Source: Chitinophagaceae bacterium | GTDB taxonomy: Bacteria; Bacteroidota; Bacteroidia; Chitinophagales; Chitinophagaceae | Assembly (NCBI GenBank): GCA_003168265.1 | Contig: PMSV01000023.1 | Span: 632,001-696,000 of the forward strand | Direction of reading: 5' to 3' | Length of the DNA stretch: 64,000 nucleotides | Shown here: piece after piece, positions 34,475 to 44,028 of the stretch | Numbering within the stretch: the stretch's first letter is position 1 | Layout of the letters: each line of letters starts with the position of its first letter | Notes under the pieces: generated by a model | What the model saw: the letters and a program-made list of their open reading frames with translations, nothing else | Told to the model about the DNA's origin: nothing | The model's database searches: none | Translations under genes and position numbers: made by a program

Positions 34475-35548
34475 ATGAGAGTTGCATTTATCACGAGGTC
34501 AAGCCTATTTTCTGTTCCCGGGGGGGATACCATCCAGACTTTGGAAACGGTCAGGCATCTAAACCTGCTAGGTATTCATCCAGACATCAAATTATCCTGT
34601 GAGTCAATTGACTATGATGATTTCGACATTCTCCACTTTGTCAACCTGGGCCGGCCGGCTGACATACTTGTTCATTTAACCAAGGCCAGATTGCCCTTTG
34701 TTGTCACGACCAATTTTGTGGATTACAGCAGCTTTGACAGGCAGAACAGGAAGGGGCTTCCAGGTTTACTGTTAAAACAGCTTAGTGTCGATGGAACGGA
34801 GTACTGTAAGACCCTATTCAGATGGATCAGAGGAAAAGACAATTTAGGCACTCCTTCCTATTTATGGAAAGGGCAACGCAGGTGCATAACCCAAATACTG
34901 GAACAGGCCAAACACCTATTTTCCAACTCTAAATCTGAATATGATGCCATTGTAAGCGCTTACCAGGTCTCTCCCAACTACAGCTCAATTCCAAACGCCA
35001 TCAATAAGAATTTATTCAGGAATAACGATGAGATCAAAAAAGACTATTCAATGGTGCTCTGCGTCGCAAGGATCGAAGGCATAAAAAACCAGCTTAACCT
35101 GATCAGGGCTTTGAATCATACCGAATTCAGACTAATCCTCATCGGGAAGGCAGCCCCGAATCAGCGCTCCTATTACGAAGAATGTAAAAGAGCGGCTGCT
35201 TCTAATATTGAATTTATCAGCCACCTGCCTCAAACTGAACTATTGCCTTATTATCAAAAAGCCAAAGTCCATATTCTCCCGAGCTGGTTTGAAACCACTG
35301 GACTCAGTTCACTGGAAGCTGCAGCAATGGGTTGCAATATTGTCATTACAAACAAGGGTTACGCGAGGGACTATTTTCAGGAAGATGCGGTGTATTGCGA
35401 TCCAGGATCGATTGAAAGCATTTTTTCAGCAGTATCGATTGCCAGTGCGTTGCCTTCCAATAAAACCCTGATGAGCAGGGTTGCTTCAGAATACACCTGG
35501 GATAAAGCAGCCTCGCAAATAGCAAATATCTATAAACAAATCGTATAA
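34475..35548 (+). CDS. Glycosyltransferase family 4-like
   Basis: 357 residues, GT-B fold. N-terminal VAFITRSSLFSVPGGDTIQT is the acceptor-side domain; the C-terminal donor domain has VLCVARIEGIKNQLNLIRAL and the EX7E-type motif ETTGLSSLEAAAMGCNIVIT. Soluble and peripheral. Ends 5 bases before the next gene. Confidence 0.92.
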   Translation: MRVAFITRSSLFSVPGGDTIQTLETVRHLNLLGIHPDIKLSCESIDYDDFDILHFVNLGRPADILVHLTKARLPFVVTTNFVDYSSFDRQNRKGLPGLLLKQLSVDGTEYCKTLFRWIRGKDNLGTPSYLWKGQRRCITQILEQAKHLFSNSKSEYDAIVSAYQVSPNYSSIPNAINKNLFRNNDEIKKDYSMVLCVARIEGIKNQLNLIRALNHTEFRLILIGKAAPNQRSYYEECKRAAASNIEFISHLPQTELLPYYQKAKVHILPSWFETTGLSSLEAAAMGCNIVITNKGYARDYFQEDAVYCDPGSIESIFSAVSIASALPSNKTLMSRVASEYTWDKAASQIANIYKQIV

Positions 35549-35553
35549 GAACC

Positions 35554-36696
35554 ATGCCGCTTAAAATTGGAATCTTAAGTACAAGAGGTATACCAAACCA
35601 TTATGGTGGCTTTGAGCAGCTTGCTGAATATCTCTCCATCGGATTGGTAGAAAAAGGACACGAGGTGATCGTTTATAATTCCCGACTCCATCCCTTCAAA
35701 AAGGAAAAATGGAACGAGGTATCTCTGGTTCATTGTTACGATCCGGAAGATAAGATAGGATCAGCCGGTCAGTTCATCTATGATTTTAATTGTTTGATCG
35801 ACGCGCGAAATAGAAATTTCGATGTGCTGCTGATCCTGGGCTATACCAGTATTTCTGTTTGGAAAGCAATTTTCCCCAGTGCTCCGGTAATCATCTTCAA
35901 TATGGATGGAATGGAATGGATACGTTGCAAATATTCAAATTCAGTCAAGAGGTTTCTCTTGTATGCGGAAAAACTTGCAATAAATGCGGGCGATTATTTT
36001 ATAGCCGATTCGATTGCAATTCAAAGCTATTTAACACAAAAATATGGCCTCCTTCCAGGATATATCGCCTATGGCGCCGAGATCAGGGAAGACCAGGACG
36101 AAAATATCCTTGCACAATACGGTATAAAAAGGAATGAATACTATATCCAGGTTGCAAGAATGGAACCCGAGAATAATATCGAAATGGTATTAGAGGGATT
36201 CAATGCCAGCTTCGCCTCCGAAAAAATGATCGTATTGGGCGATATATCCAACAAATTCGCCAGGCGATTAGTCAGCAAATTCGGCACCGACCACCGGATA
36301 ATGTTCTTAGGCGCTATCTATGACAAAAAAATCAAGCACAGCCTTTGCCATTATAGCAAAATCTATTTCCACGGGCATAGCGTCGGCGGCACCAATCCTT
36401 CGCTGCTCGAAGCCATGGCGAGCAAAACACTGATCGCCGCTCACAAAAACGAATTCAATCAGGCGGTTCTCCAGGATAATGCTTTTTATTTTTCAAATGC
36501 GGAAGAACTAAAAAGCATCATCCAAAAGGAAATCTGCCCCTTTCAGAAATTGGCCAAACTTGAGAACAATTTAAAGCGCATCAGACAGGATTTCAGTTGG
36601 GACAAGATTGTAGACCAATACGAAAACTTCATCCTAAGCGCGTACAAACAGAGAAAACTTGAAAGAAATCTTAATTATAAGGGACAGCCTTGTTAA
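35554..36696 (+). CDS. Glycosyltransferase with DUF1972 N-terminus
   Basis: 380 residues, GT-B fold. The N-terminus (IGILSTRGIPNHYGGFEQLA, then IYDFNCLIDARNRNFDVLL) is DUF1972 type, found in rhamnosyl- and related transferases (WchF-like). The C-terminal domain has HGHSVGGTNPSLLEAMASKT. Overlaps the next open frame by 38 bases. Confidence 0.93.
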   Translation: MPLKIGILSTRGIPNHYGGFEQLAEYLSIGLVEKGHEVIVYNSRLHPFKKEKWNEVSLVHCYDPEDKIGSAGQFIYDFNCLIDARNRNFDVLLILGYTSISVWKAIFPSAPVIIFNMDGMEWIRCKYSNSVKRFLLYAEKLAINAGDYFIADSIAIQSYLTQKYGLLPGYIAYGAEIREDQDENILAQYGIKRNEYYIQVARMEPENNIEMVLEGFNASFASEKMIVLGDISNKFARRLVSKFGTDHRIMFLGAIYDKKIKHSLCHYSKIYFHGHSVGGTNPSLLEAMASKTLIAAHKNEFNQAVLQDNAFYFSNAEELKSIIQKEICPFQKLAKLENNLKRIRQDFSWDKIVDQYENFILSAYKQRKLERNLNYKGQPC

Positions 36697-37948
36697 CAGG
36701 ATCAGTTATTACCATCTCCTGGCATTCCTGGTGCTCCTTCCATTCGACCGTTTTTACAGCGAGCTGGTCTTAATAAGCCTGGTCATTCACACAATCATCC
36801 ATCTCAAAAAGAGCCGCCTTCGATCAATTCCCGCGATCATACTGCTTTTTAGCTCAATCTGGCTCTTAACTATCTTCGGCACACTCTATACCCGGGACCC
36901 TCAACAGGCATTCAAAGACTGGGAAAAGCAATTGGCACTCATTCTGTTTCCCCTAATCTTCTCAATTAACTCCATTGAACTAAACAAATACAAATTAAAC
37001 CTTCTGAAGTCCTTTTCCATTACAAATCTGCTGACTGGCATTTATTTATATTTTGACGCATTCCGGATTATTATCTATAACCATCTCCCGTTTTCTTCGA
37101 TACTGGACCCCATCTTCACAAGCCATAATTTCTCCCAGGCTATCGGCCTCCATGCTACCTATTTTTCCTTGTACATCTCCATTTCTCTTATAACAATGAT
37201 CTATCTATCCATCATTTCTATGAAGAGAAATTTTTACCTTGCAGCCAGTATAATTCTATTCTTGGTGTTGTTACAGCTTCAGTCCAGGTCCGTATTGATC
37301 GCGAGCCTGCTCATCATTAATTTTCTTATTCCATTCAATCTACTCAAGAGAAATGTAAGTAAGAAACTTATTGCGGTCTTTCCGGCACTTAGCTTAATAA
37401 TTATTTTCTTTACATTTCAAAACCACAATTTCAAAAAAAGGTTTGTTTCAGATTTAAAGTCTGATATTTCACAAAATGATGGGAAAATTCATGACGTTGA
37501 ACCCCGCGCCGCTCGATGGGCCTGTGCCCTGGAACTCATAAAAGCATCGCCTTTGATTGGTTATGGATCCGGATCCGAAGTTCAATTATTGAAAGAAAAA
37601 TATTTTCAAAAAGGCTATTATACATCCTTTCTTAACGAACTGAATGCGCACAATGAATACCTTAGCCTTACGATCCAATTCGGTTTCGCGGGTCTCGCGA
37701 TCTACTTATTCCTCCTAATAATTGCATTTGCCAATGGCCTCAGCAGAAAAGATATTCTTTTAACAGGATTTATAGCGCTCATTGCCACCGTTTCCTTGTC
37801 GGAAAACATACTCGATACCAATAAAGGAATCTTTTTCTTCAGCTTCTTCCTTTCCTTTTTATCGTGGCCTTTGAATGAGTTTGAAATTGCTCCGACTAAT
37901 TATTCAAGCTCGCCTTTTGAAGATGGTATAATTTCAAGTGTTTTGTAA
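36659..37948 (+). CDS. O-antigen ligase/polymerase family membrane protein
   Basis: About 429 residues from TTG 36659, which overlaps the previous gene by 38 bases; the first ATG is not near the N-terminus, so TTG is favoured. About ten membrane segments. The family mark is SPLIGYGSGSE then LNAHNEYLSLTIQFGFAGLAI (WzyC region). Second such protein in the locus, beside that at 31950; one may polymerise and the other ligate. Its 3' end overlaps the convergent glycosyltransferase gene by 53 bases. Confidence 0.88.
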   Translation: MKEILIIRDSLVNRISYYHLLAFLVLLPFDRFYSELVLISLVIHTIIHLKKSRLRSIPAIILLFSSIWLLTIFGTLYTRDPQQAFKDWEKQLALILFPLIFSINSIELNKYKLNLLKSFSITNLLTGIYLYFDAFRIIIYNHLPFSSILDPIFTSHNFSQAIGLHATYFSLYISISLITMIYLSIISMKRNFYLAASIILFLVLLQLQSRSVLIASLLIINFLIPFNLLKRNVSKKLIAVFPALSLIIIFFTFQNHNFKKRFVSDLKSDISQNDGKIHDVEPRAARWACALELIKASPLIGYGSGSEVQLLKEKYFQKGYYTSFLNELNAHNEYLSLTIQFGFAGLAIYLFLLIIAFANGLSRKDILLTGFIALIATVSLSENILDTNKGIFFFSFFLSFLSWPLNEFEIAPTNYSSSPFEDGIISSVL

Positions 37949-38663
37949 AAACTGATCTTGCAGTCTCAATGGAGATGAATAGCCCATAATAGCCATCCAG
38001 AAAGCCAAGCCTTAAGAAATATCCGTGAAAAAAATCCCATACCGGATTCACCAGGATATGAAATAGACTCGTCCTTCTTCCCGCCTTAAATAAGAATTCG
38101 GCATAAATAGAACTGAAATAATCTCTTTTCCTTTCACAATCTTCCAGGCTATTGTATGAGTAATGAAGAATATCCCCCTTCAAATGCTTTACGGCAAGAT
38201 TCCTTGTCAAAACCACCTTATCATGAGGATTGATCCCCCCCCATTTTGCAAATTGCCTATTGAATAAACGTAATTTCCTGTCCGGATACCATAGTCCGAA
38301 CCTTATTTTTTTCCCGCAAAAAAAAGCTCGGCGATTCATGGTAAAAGCCTCAGCCCTGCAGTTCCGTTTAATATCCAGGATCGACCTAGCCAGTTCATCG
38401 CTCAATACTTCATCCGCATCGAGGCTTAATATGTGATCATAGGAGGCCAAATGAAGGGCAAAATCTTTTTGCTCAATATGCCCCCTGAATTCTTCCTGTC
38501 TTACAATCGCTCCTTTACTCTGGGAAATAGCCACTGTTTTGTCCTTTGAAAAAGAATCCACAACAATGATCTCATCAGCTACGACTTTGACCGAATCAAG
38601 GCAACGGCCAATATTATTTTCTTCATTTTTGGTTATTATGGTAACAGACAATTTAATCATCAT
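37896..38663 (-). CDS. Glycosyltransferase family 2 (LPS core type)
   Basis: 256 residues from ATG 38661-38663, overlapping the TGA of the upstream sugar transferase gene; a second ATG follows directly (38660). SVTIITKNEENNIGRCLDSV, then IIVVDSFSKDKTV, LSLDADEVLSDEL and WYPDRKLRLFNR are the marks of the WaaE/KdtX-like group, which adds glucose or another sugar to a core. A hydrophobic-aromatic C-terminus suggests membrane contact. It converges with the ligase. Confidence 0.93.
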   Translation of the reverse strand: MMIKLSVTIITKNEENNIGRCLDSVKVVADEIIVVDSFSKDKTVAISQSKGAIVRQEEFRGHIEQKDFALHLASYDHILSLDADEVLSDELARSILDIKRNCRAEAFTMNRRAFFCGKKIRFGLWYPDRKLRLFNRQFAKWGGINPHDKVVLTRNLAVKHLKGDILHYSYNSLEDCERKRDYFSSIYAEFLFKAGRRTSLFHILVNPVWDFFHGYFLRLGFLDGYYGLFISIETARSVFTKHLKLYHLQKASLNN

Positions 38664-39316
38664 ACAATATTTCTGAGAGAGGAGAAAAAAAGCCCTGCCG
38701 TTTTCCAAATAATCCGGAAATCAAGTCCTAAACCGGCATTCCTTATGTAAAACGCATCCCACTGATACCTCCTGAAAATCCTTTCTAAATCGGGCGCCGG
38801 GCCATGAAATCCTTTAACCTGTGCCATTCCTGTAATCCCGGGCTTTACCACAAGCCTGAAATCATAATCCCTGATCATCGCAGAAAATCGTCGGCTCTCG
38901 CTCACCATATGCGGCCTGGGCCCCACAATGCTCATATTTCCCATCAACACATTCAGGAACTGTGGAAACTCATCGATATTGGTCTTGCGTAGAAATCTTC
39001 CGATGCGAGTGATTCGCTTATCATCCTCCACTGCCTGAAGCCTATCCGCTTCCTGATTTATCCTCATCGACCTGAATTTATAGCAGGTAAACTGTTCGTT
39101 ATTTTTCCCCACTCTTTTCTGTAAAAAGAATACAGGCCCCTTTGAATCAAGCCATATAAGAAAAGCAATCAGGGGGAAAAGCCAGCTCATGACAGCAACG
39201 AGAAAAAGAAAAGATAAGATGATATCGACAGTTCTTTTGACATAGTCCTCTTTTAAATGGCCTTCAACAGATTTCCTCTCCAAAATCTTTTCTGTAAAAC
39301 TGCTGTCTATGATCAT
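38660..39316 (-). CDS. Initiating sugar transferase (WcaJ/WbaP-like)
   Basis: 218 residues. It moves a sugar-phosphate to undecaprenyl phosphate, which starts lipid-linked glycan building. One membrane helix at about 29-52 ([16 protein letters not shown]), then [44 protein letters not shown] and [10 protein letters not shown], the full motif set. Only the short catalytic core is present, without the four N-terminal helices of large PglB/WcaJ forms. Overlaps the next gene by 4 bases. It indicates the locus makes an undecaprenyl-linked product. Confidence 0.95.
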   Translation of the reverse strand: MIIDSSFTEKILERKSVEGHLKEDYVKRTVDIILSFLFLVAVMSWLFPLIAFLIWLDSKGPVFFLQKRVGKNNEQFTCYKFRSMRINQEADRLQAVEDDKRITRIGRFLRKTNIDEFPQFLNVLMGNMSIVGPRPHMVSESRRFSAMIRDYDFRLVVKPGITGMAQVKGFHGPAPDLERIFRRYQWDAFYIRNAGLGLDFRIIWKTAGLFFSSLRNIV

Positions 39317-39408
39317 TTAAATCCCTTTTGAAAATGATAAAACCCAAAGCAACCTTTTGACAGGATTGAAAGTTTCTATTATTAGAAACGCCGGAGCAGA
39401 TTATACAG

Positions 39409-40407
39409 TTGCCAGTGAATCAGGACAAGAAAAAGATATTCCCTATTTGGGCCAATCAAATCAGTTTGAATAAGCAGGTAAGCATATTAAAGACCCTGAC
39501 CTATTTCGGCCAGTTCAATTACCCGCTGACAAGGGAAGAACTCGTCATTTTCCTCGACCAGAAAATCAGTTCTGTCGAGCTAACAGACAATCTGCATCAT
39601 CTGAAAAAGTCTGGGCTAATCTTCCAGGCCGGTCATTTTTATTCCCTCAAAGACGATCCTGCCCTATTTGAAACCCGGGTAAAGGGAAATCTAAGGGCCC
39701 TGGCCCTACTCACCCAGGCTGAAAATAAGTCCCGGCTACTCTACAATTTTCCATTCACACGAGCCGTTTTCATCTCCGGATCATTGTCAAAGAATTTCGC
39801 AGGAGAAGATGCAGATATAGATTATTTCATCATCACAAAATCCGGTCGGCTTTGGATTGCCAGAACTCTGATGCACATACTGAAAAAAATCAGTTTCCTA
39901 TTCGGAAAGCAACATCTCTTCTGCATGAACTATTATATCGATGAAGAAAACTTAAAGATAATCGAGCAAAACTCTTATACCGCCACCGAAATATTCACCC
40001 TCCTTCCCTTTTGCGGCGACAATAGCATTAATGAGTTTTTCAGAATAAACAATTGGGTCAATCTTTATTATCCCAACTATGAACTAAAGAACCTGCAACC
40101 AAGAACTTCAGTTAGGAGTTCATTCATTAAGAAATTCTTTGAGCTCTGCCTCGACAATGGCTTCGGCAATAAAATCGACGATTACCTGATGAAGTTTACC
40201 GCAAACAGATGGAAAAGCAAAGAATCTGCAAATCCTATTACTAAGAAAGGAAGGAAAATGGGAATAAGGGTGAGCAAACATTTTTGCAAACCCAACCCCG
40301 ATTATTACCAGGAGAAAATGCTGAAAAGCTATTTTCGCCAATTGAAAGCCATTCTTATCAAATTTTCTCAATTGTGTGAAGAACAGAAATCAACCTTTCT
40401 TAATTAG
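39409..40407 (+). CDS. Winged-helix-like protein with a nucleotidyltransferase domain
   Basis: 332 residues from TTG 39409 (GTG 6 bases later is an alternative). The first about 85 residues look like a winged helix (ILKTLTYFGQFNYPLTREEL, then ELTDNLHHLKKSGLIFQAG). The minimal nucleotidyltransferase motif is SGSLSKNFAGEDADIDYFII with G124, S125 and D136/D138. The rest is helical and basic. Proteins of this build occur beside radical SAM genes in glycan loci of this phylum, but no activity is known to me. Its end overlaps the convergent methyltransferase gene by 18 bases. Confidence 0.8.
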   Translation: MPVNQDKKKIFPIWANQISLNKQVSILKTLTYFGQFNYPLTREELVIFLDQKISSVELTDNLHHLKKSGLIFQAGHFYSLKDDPALFETRVKGNLRALALLTQAENKSRLLYNFPFTRAVFISGSLSKNFAGEDADIDYFIITKSGRLWIARTLMHILKKISFLFGKQHLFCMNYYIDEENLKIIEQNSYTATEIFTLLPFCGDNSINEFFRINNWVNLYYPNYELKNLQPRTSVRSSFIKKFFELCLDNGFGNKIDDYLMKFTANRWKSKESANPITKKGRKMGIRVSKHFCKPNPDYYQEKMLKSYFRQLKAILIKFSQLCEEQKSTFLN

Positions 40408-41202
40408 TGAAATAATATAATAGTCGCCAATAGTGTTCCAAGGCCAGGAAGATTTGAGCCTTTCTTCCTTCCTTTTCAAAAAATCATAGATCATTGGGTA
40501 TTTATATGCAAATCCCTCCATATATGAAGGAGGCACGATGCTGCACAATCCTTCCAGGCCAATAACCTGAAAGGATTCCTTAAGCGATCTGGTAATAAAT
40601 GAAGGATTATAATACCAGCACCTGAAATAAACCCCTGCAACCCTTGATCTGGTGCCCTTATACGCGAAAAACCTTCGAAAAGCTGTTCTGAATTTGCCCC
40701 TGAAAACCAGCAGCGTTTCCCATAGACAAAACCTGGGCAACAAAACAAGCGTGACCACTCCTCCTGGTTTCAATAGCTGGGAAAATGAATCCAGGGCAAT
40801 TTTCAAATCACCTGTGCAATTAAGCCCCGCGAAATTGGAAAAAATATGATCATAGGGCCCCTTTCGCTGAAGGTTCGCCAAATTGGTAAAAGAACAAATC
40901 TCCCAGCTTATATCTTTGGACTTAACTTTTTTTCCAAGCTCCCCAAGCATCCCTGCTGAAATATCGGTAGCATGCACCAGGTGGCCTCTCCCGGCAAAAT
41001 ATAGGGTATCCTCACCCGTACCCGCATTCAATTCAAGTATACTGCTGTTTGCCTTAAGAAGCGTGTCCATATGAGAACGCACCCTATTTCGTTTATAATT
41101 AATGATTGCACTAGAACCATAGAGTTCATCAAAAACAGCCGACTGTCTGTTAAATGCAATGGCGGCCAATTGTTCATTGCTATCTTTTTCAATCTCTTTC
41201 AT
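40390..41202 (-). CDS. Class I SAM-dependent methyltransferase
   Basis: About 270 residues from ATG 41200-41202; a TTG 9 bases upstream is in frame. Motif I is ILELNAGTGEDTLYFAGRG with acidic VHATDISAGM, and a late LLKPGGVVTLVLLPRFCLW. The start overlaps the end of the B12 radical SAM gene, so the two are translated together. It is one of three methyltransferases in the locus. Confidence 0.9.
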   Translation of the reverse strand: MKEIEKDSNEQLAAIAFNRQSAVFDELYGSSAIINYKRNRVRSHMDTLLKANSSILELNAGTGEDTLYFAGRGHLVHATDISAGMLGELGKKVKSKDISWEICSFTNLANLQRKGPYDHIFSNFAGLNCTGDLKIALDSFSQLLKPGGVVTLVLLPRFCLWETLLVFRGKFRTAFRRFFAYKGTRSRVAGVYFRCWYYNPSFITRSLKESFQVIGLEGLCSIVPPSYMEGFAYKYPMIYDFLKRKEERLKSSWPWNTIGDYYIISLIKKG

Positions 41203-42658
41203 AAAGCTCAATCTTTTCCAATTTCAGTCTCGCAAAGAAACTTGCAACGGCATAATAAATGCCTGAAGCAATTTGTTTCAATTTAGCGATGGATATCATT
41301 CCCGGATTAAGAATTAGTTTCTTTACCGTTTCCAATGCAAGATGTTTTCTGAACTCTTTGTGGGTATAGCGATGAAGTTGTTTATAAAAGGCAGGCGAAT
41401 AAGTATTTCTAAATAACAATTGAAGTTCATCCGAATCCCTCCAATTGGTCTTCTCCCTTAATTGTTCTTTTATCCGTTCGTAAAAAACAGTTCCGGGCAA
41501 TGGATAGGAAACCGAAATACCAATACTATGCGGCAACAATCCGGTAATCATACCGATCGTCTTCCTTATATCCTCCCTGGTTTCACCCGGATAACCAAAT
41601 TGGATGAAAAAAGAAGGCTTGATACCGTATTTTTTAAGTAAGTCAGTCGAATCGCGGATCTGTGCAAGCTCGATACCCTTATCCATGGCATCCAGTATCT
41701 TCTGTGAGCCGCTCTCAGCACCCATCCAGACATTATCACAACCCGCTCTTGCAAGATCCATGATATAATCTTCCTGGACCAGCAGGTCTGCCCTGGCCTG
41801 TATCTTGAATATGAATTTCAGCCCCTCTCTTTCAATCAAGTCAGCAAACTCATGCAGCCATCCGGGCTTCAGCCCGAAAATATCATCACAGAACCAGATA
41901 TGATCGAATTGAAATCTCGATTTCAGCATCTTCAATTCACTCACAACATTCGCCGGCGACCTTGAATTATAACGATTACCATAAATAGGTTTTGCGCACC
42001 AGTTACATTTGAATGGGCAGCCCCTTGTGGTGGCCATATTCATTGAAAAATACCTGCTGCTCTTCAACCACATTTTCCTGTAAGGCTCCATGTCGATAAT
42101 ATCCCAGGCCGGAAATGGCAGTTCATCCAGGTTCTTCATGATGTTTCTTTTTGCCGTCTTTAAAATCCCGTCCATACTCCTGTAAGCCAAACCGGCAATC
42201 TGCGAGCAATCAGCCTCCTCATTGGAAACTGCTTTTAAAAGTTCAAGTAAGCTGATCTCTCCTTCGCCCAAAACAATAAAATCAGCCCCTTCATTGAGAT
42301 ATTCCTCAAAATGGTCCGTAGAGTCTGAGCTGGATACTATTACTTTACAGTTGTATTGCCTCGCTATTTTACACATTCTAAATGCGGCTTCCCGCATATT
42401 CGTCAGACACATTTTTGTAAGGAAATTAAAGCCATCATCGTAGATCACAAAAAAATCCGGCTGAAAACTTTCCAGAAAAGGCAGAACTTTCACTGGACCC
42501 TCAGCAAACTGAGAATCGAACAATAAGACTTCAAAACCATAATCCCTCATCAGCGAAGCCGCATATAAAGTGCCCAATGGGGCATAAGGCTGTGCAGTTT
42601 GCCATTGCTTAGGATCGAACCGCATAAAATAGGAATGCGTAAAAAGTACTTTTTTCAT
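41189..42658 (-). CDS. B12-binding-type radical SAM protein
   Basis: 489 residues. N-terminal Rossmann-type B12-binding-like domain (about 1-150: PLGTLYAASLMRDYGFEVLL, VIVSSSDSTDHFEEYL, FIVLGEGEISLLELL) without the DxHxxG base-off motif. Radical SAM core from about 205 with C214, C218 and C221 in TTRGCPFKCNWC. C-terminal region to 489 is basic. Such proteins methylate or rearrange unactivated carbons. Overlaps the methyltransferase downstream and a remnant gene upstream (4 bases). Confidence 0.92.
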   Translation of the reverse strand: MKKVLFTHSYFMRFDPKQWQTAQPYAPLGTLYAASLMRDYGFEVLLFDSQFAEGPVKVLPFLESFQPDFFVIYDDGFNFLTKMCLTNMREAAFRMCKIARQYNCKVIVSSSDSTDHFEEYLNEGADFIVLGEGEISLLELLKAVSNEEADCSQIAGLAYRSMDGILKTAKRNIMKNLDELPFPAWDIIDMEPYRKMWLKSSRYFSMNMATTRGCPFKCNWCAKPIYGNRYNSRSPANVVSELKMLKSRFQFDHIWFCDDIFGLKPGWLHEFADLIEREGLKFIFKIQARADLLVQEDYIMDLARAGCDNVWMGAESGSQKILDAMDKGIELAQIRDSTDLLKKYGIKPSFFIQFGYPGETREDIRKTIGMITGLLPHSIGISVSYPLPGTVFYERIKEQLREKTNWRDSDELQLLFRNTYSPAFYKQLHRYTHKEFRKHLALETVKKLILNPGMISIAKLKQIASGIYYAVASFFARLKLEKIELYERD

Positions 42659-42972
42659 TTCCTTGTAACGGAATAAATAAAATAATCGGGATTGATAATG
42701 CCCTTGTTAAAACAAATCAATTCTTTGAACCGGAAAATGCTTTTATCACATCTGATCTCGTTATCAGAAATATAGTGAGTAATAAAATATAACAAATAGT
42801 TCCAGAGGCGCACATGCCCGTCATATTGCATATTAAAATAAAGGCTTCTCAATGACTCGCTATCCCTAGCTATCAAAAAATGCTGGGCCTCATCCAGCCA
42901 GAGCTCATGATGGTAAATACCCCAGGCGCTGACAATAAAAAAGACAATGGTTATCGCTAAAGACTGACGCAT
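42655..42972 (-). pseudogene. Remnant of a PMT/ArnT-like glycosyltransferase
   Basis: 105 codons from ATG 42970-42972. The N-terminal 70 residues match the start of family 39/83 membrane glycosyltransferases: one helix (AITIVFFIVSAWGIYHH), then the ELWLDEAQHFLIARDSES motif with its catalytic-type DE, and GHVRLWNYLLYFITHY. Full members are about 450-500 residues with more than ten helices; here only this piece remains and a 35-residue tail of other origin or from the C-terminus follows. In-frame internal deletion is the simplest account. It still overlaps its neighbours as an operon member. Confidence 0.65.
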
Positions 42973-42977
42973 ACTGA

Positions 42978-44027
42978 TCAACTAAGATTTGAAAACAGAG
43001 GCAGATTCAAATGACAGACACATTTTTTGCAAATCTCATTTTCATCCGTATCCAGGGACTTCCTGAAATGAATGGCATCCGGGCTATTTAAAATATCACT
43101 TAAGCATTGCTGGTGAATATTCCCCAAAGCCTCATGAAAAAAACAGGGCCTAACCGTGCCATCTGCTTCGATCACAGTAGACACCCAGGGTGCATTGCAT
43201 TTTTTAAAAGGAAATGGCTTCATGCCATGCAGGGCCGAATAATACTGATAGATCTGCTGGATTTTTGCGGGAGACTCTGCTATAAAATGATTTTCAAATT
43301 CCTTACGATAATTTTCCAGGAGCAAATGGATCATATTCTGAAGTGCAGGCAAACCCTCTGCAGGGATTAAAATTTCATTTTGCTTCAATTCATCCCAGGG
43401 TATCTTCCTGTTAAAAGCAGAACTGCTAATGTCGGCAGGCAGAAAACTAATCTGATCGAACCCGATATCTTTGGCATTTTCAATAGTCAAATCCCATGAC
43501 CGATAGTTTAACCTGTGAATCACTGTCCTTGCTCTAATCAGGAAATCAGGTTTCAGAGATTTCAGATATCGGACTGATTCCCGCATCTTCCTAAATGCTC
43601 CGGGAACATTTCGGATAGCATCGTGCAATTTCTCAGGTCCATCGAGGGAAATGATGACATCGTCCACCCACTCAATCAATTCATCCACATGAATTTTGAG
43701 CCCAAGTCCGGTTGACAACAAGGAAATCCTGATATTTTCCCTCTTTAATATCATGCAAAGCCGAAAAAAATTTGGATTCAGCAAAGCCTCGCCGCCAGAC
43801 ATAGTCACCTGCCGGGTTCCGAATTTCTTAAATGTGATCATCAAATGCTTAAGATCGACCTCATTAAGCTGCTTCAAATTCTTATTGTCCTTCCATATAT
43901 CGCAGATCACACATTTGCAATTACAGGAGCTATGCGGCATCAGGATCACGATTGGCAATGCCGAAATCCTATGTGTTTGTAATGTTACAAACCGCTGAAA
44001 GCTATTGTATAATAATTTCCCAGACAT
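42978..44027 (-). CDS. Radical SAM protein with C-terminal cysteine-rich (SPASM-like) region
   Basis: 349 residues. The 4Fe-4S site is C35, C39 and C42 (CNCKCVICDIW, with an extra C37). The barrel follows, and the C-terminus has CNAPWVSTV, RPCFFHEALGNI and a final CKKCVC cluster that can hold one or two more clusters. This build is that of SPASM/twitch enzymes that modify peptides, sugars or alcohols. It ends 5 bases before the remnant gene and starts 1 base after the methyltransferase stop; all are one operon. Confidence 0.9.
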   Translation of the reverse strand: MSGKLLYNSFQRFVTLQTHRISALPIVILMPHSSCNCKCVICDIWKDNKNLKQLNEVDLKHLMITFKKFGTRQVTMSGGEALLNPNFFRLCMILKRENIRISLLSTGLGLKIHVDELIEWVDDVIISLDGPEKLHDAIRNVPGAFRKMRESVRYLKSLKPDFLIRARTVIHRLNYRSWDLTIENAKDIGFDQISFLPADISSSAFNRKIPWDELKQNEILIPAEGLPALQNMIHLLLENYRKEFENHFIAESPAKIQQIYQYYSALHGMKPFPFKKCNAPWVSTVIEADGTVRPCFFHEALGNIHQQCLSDILNSPDAIHFRKSLDTDENEICKKCVCHLNLPLFSNLS

Positions 44028-44028
44028 A

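Noticed and set aside
40390-40407. 18-base convergent overlaps here and at 49185-49202 as a possible regulatory device
   Set aside because: Short 3' overlaps between convergent genes also occur at 5935, 11766 and 37896 with other lengths; compact packing explains them.
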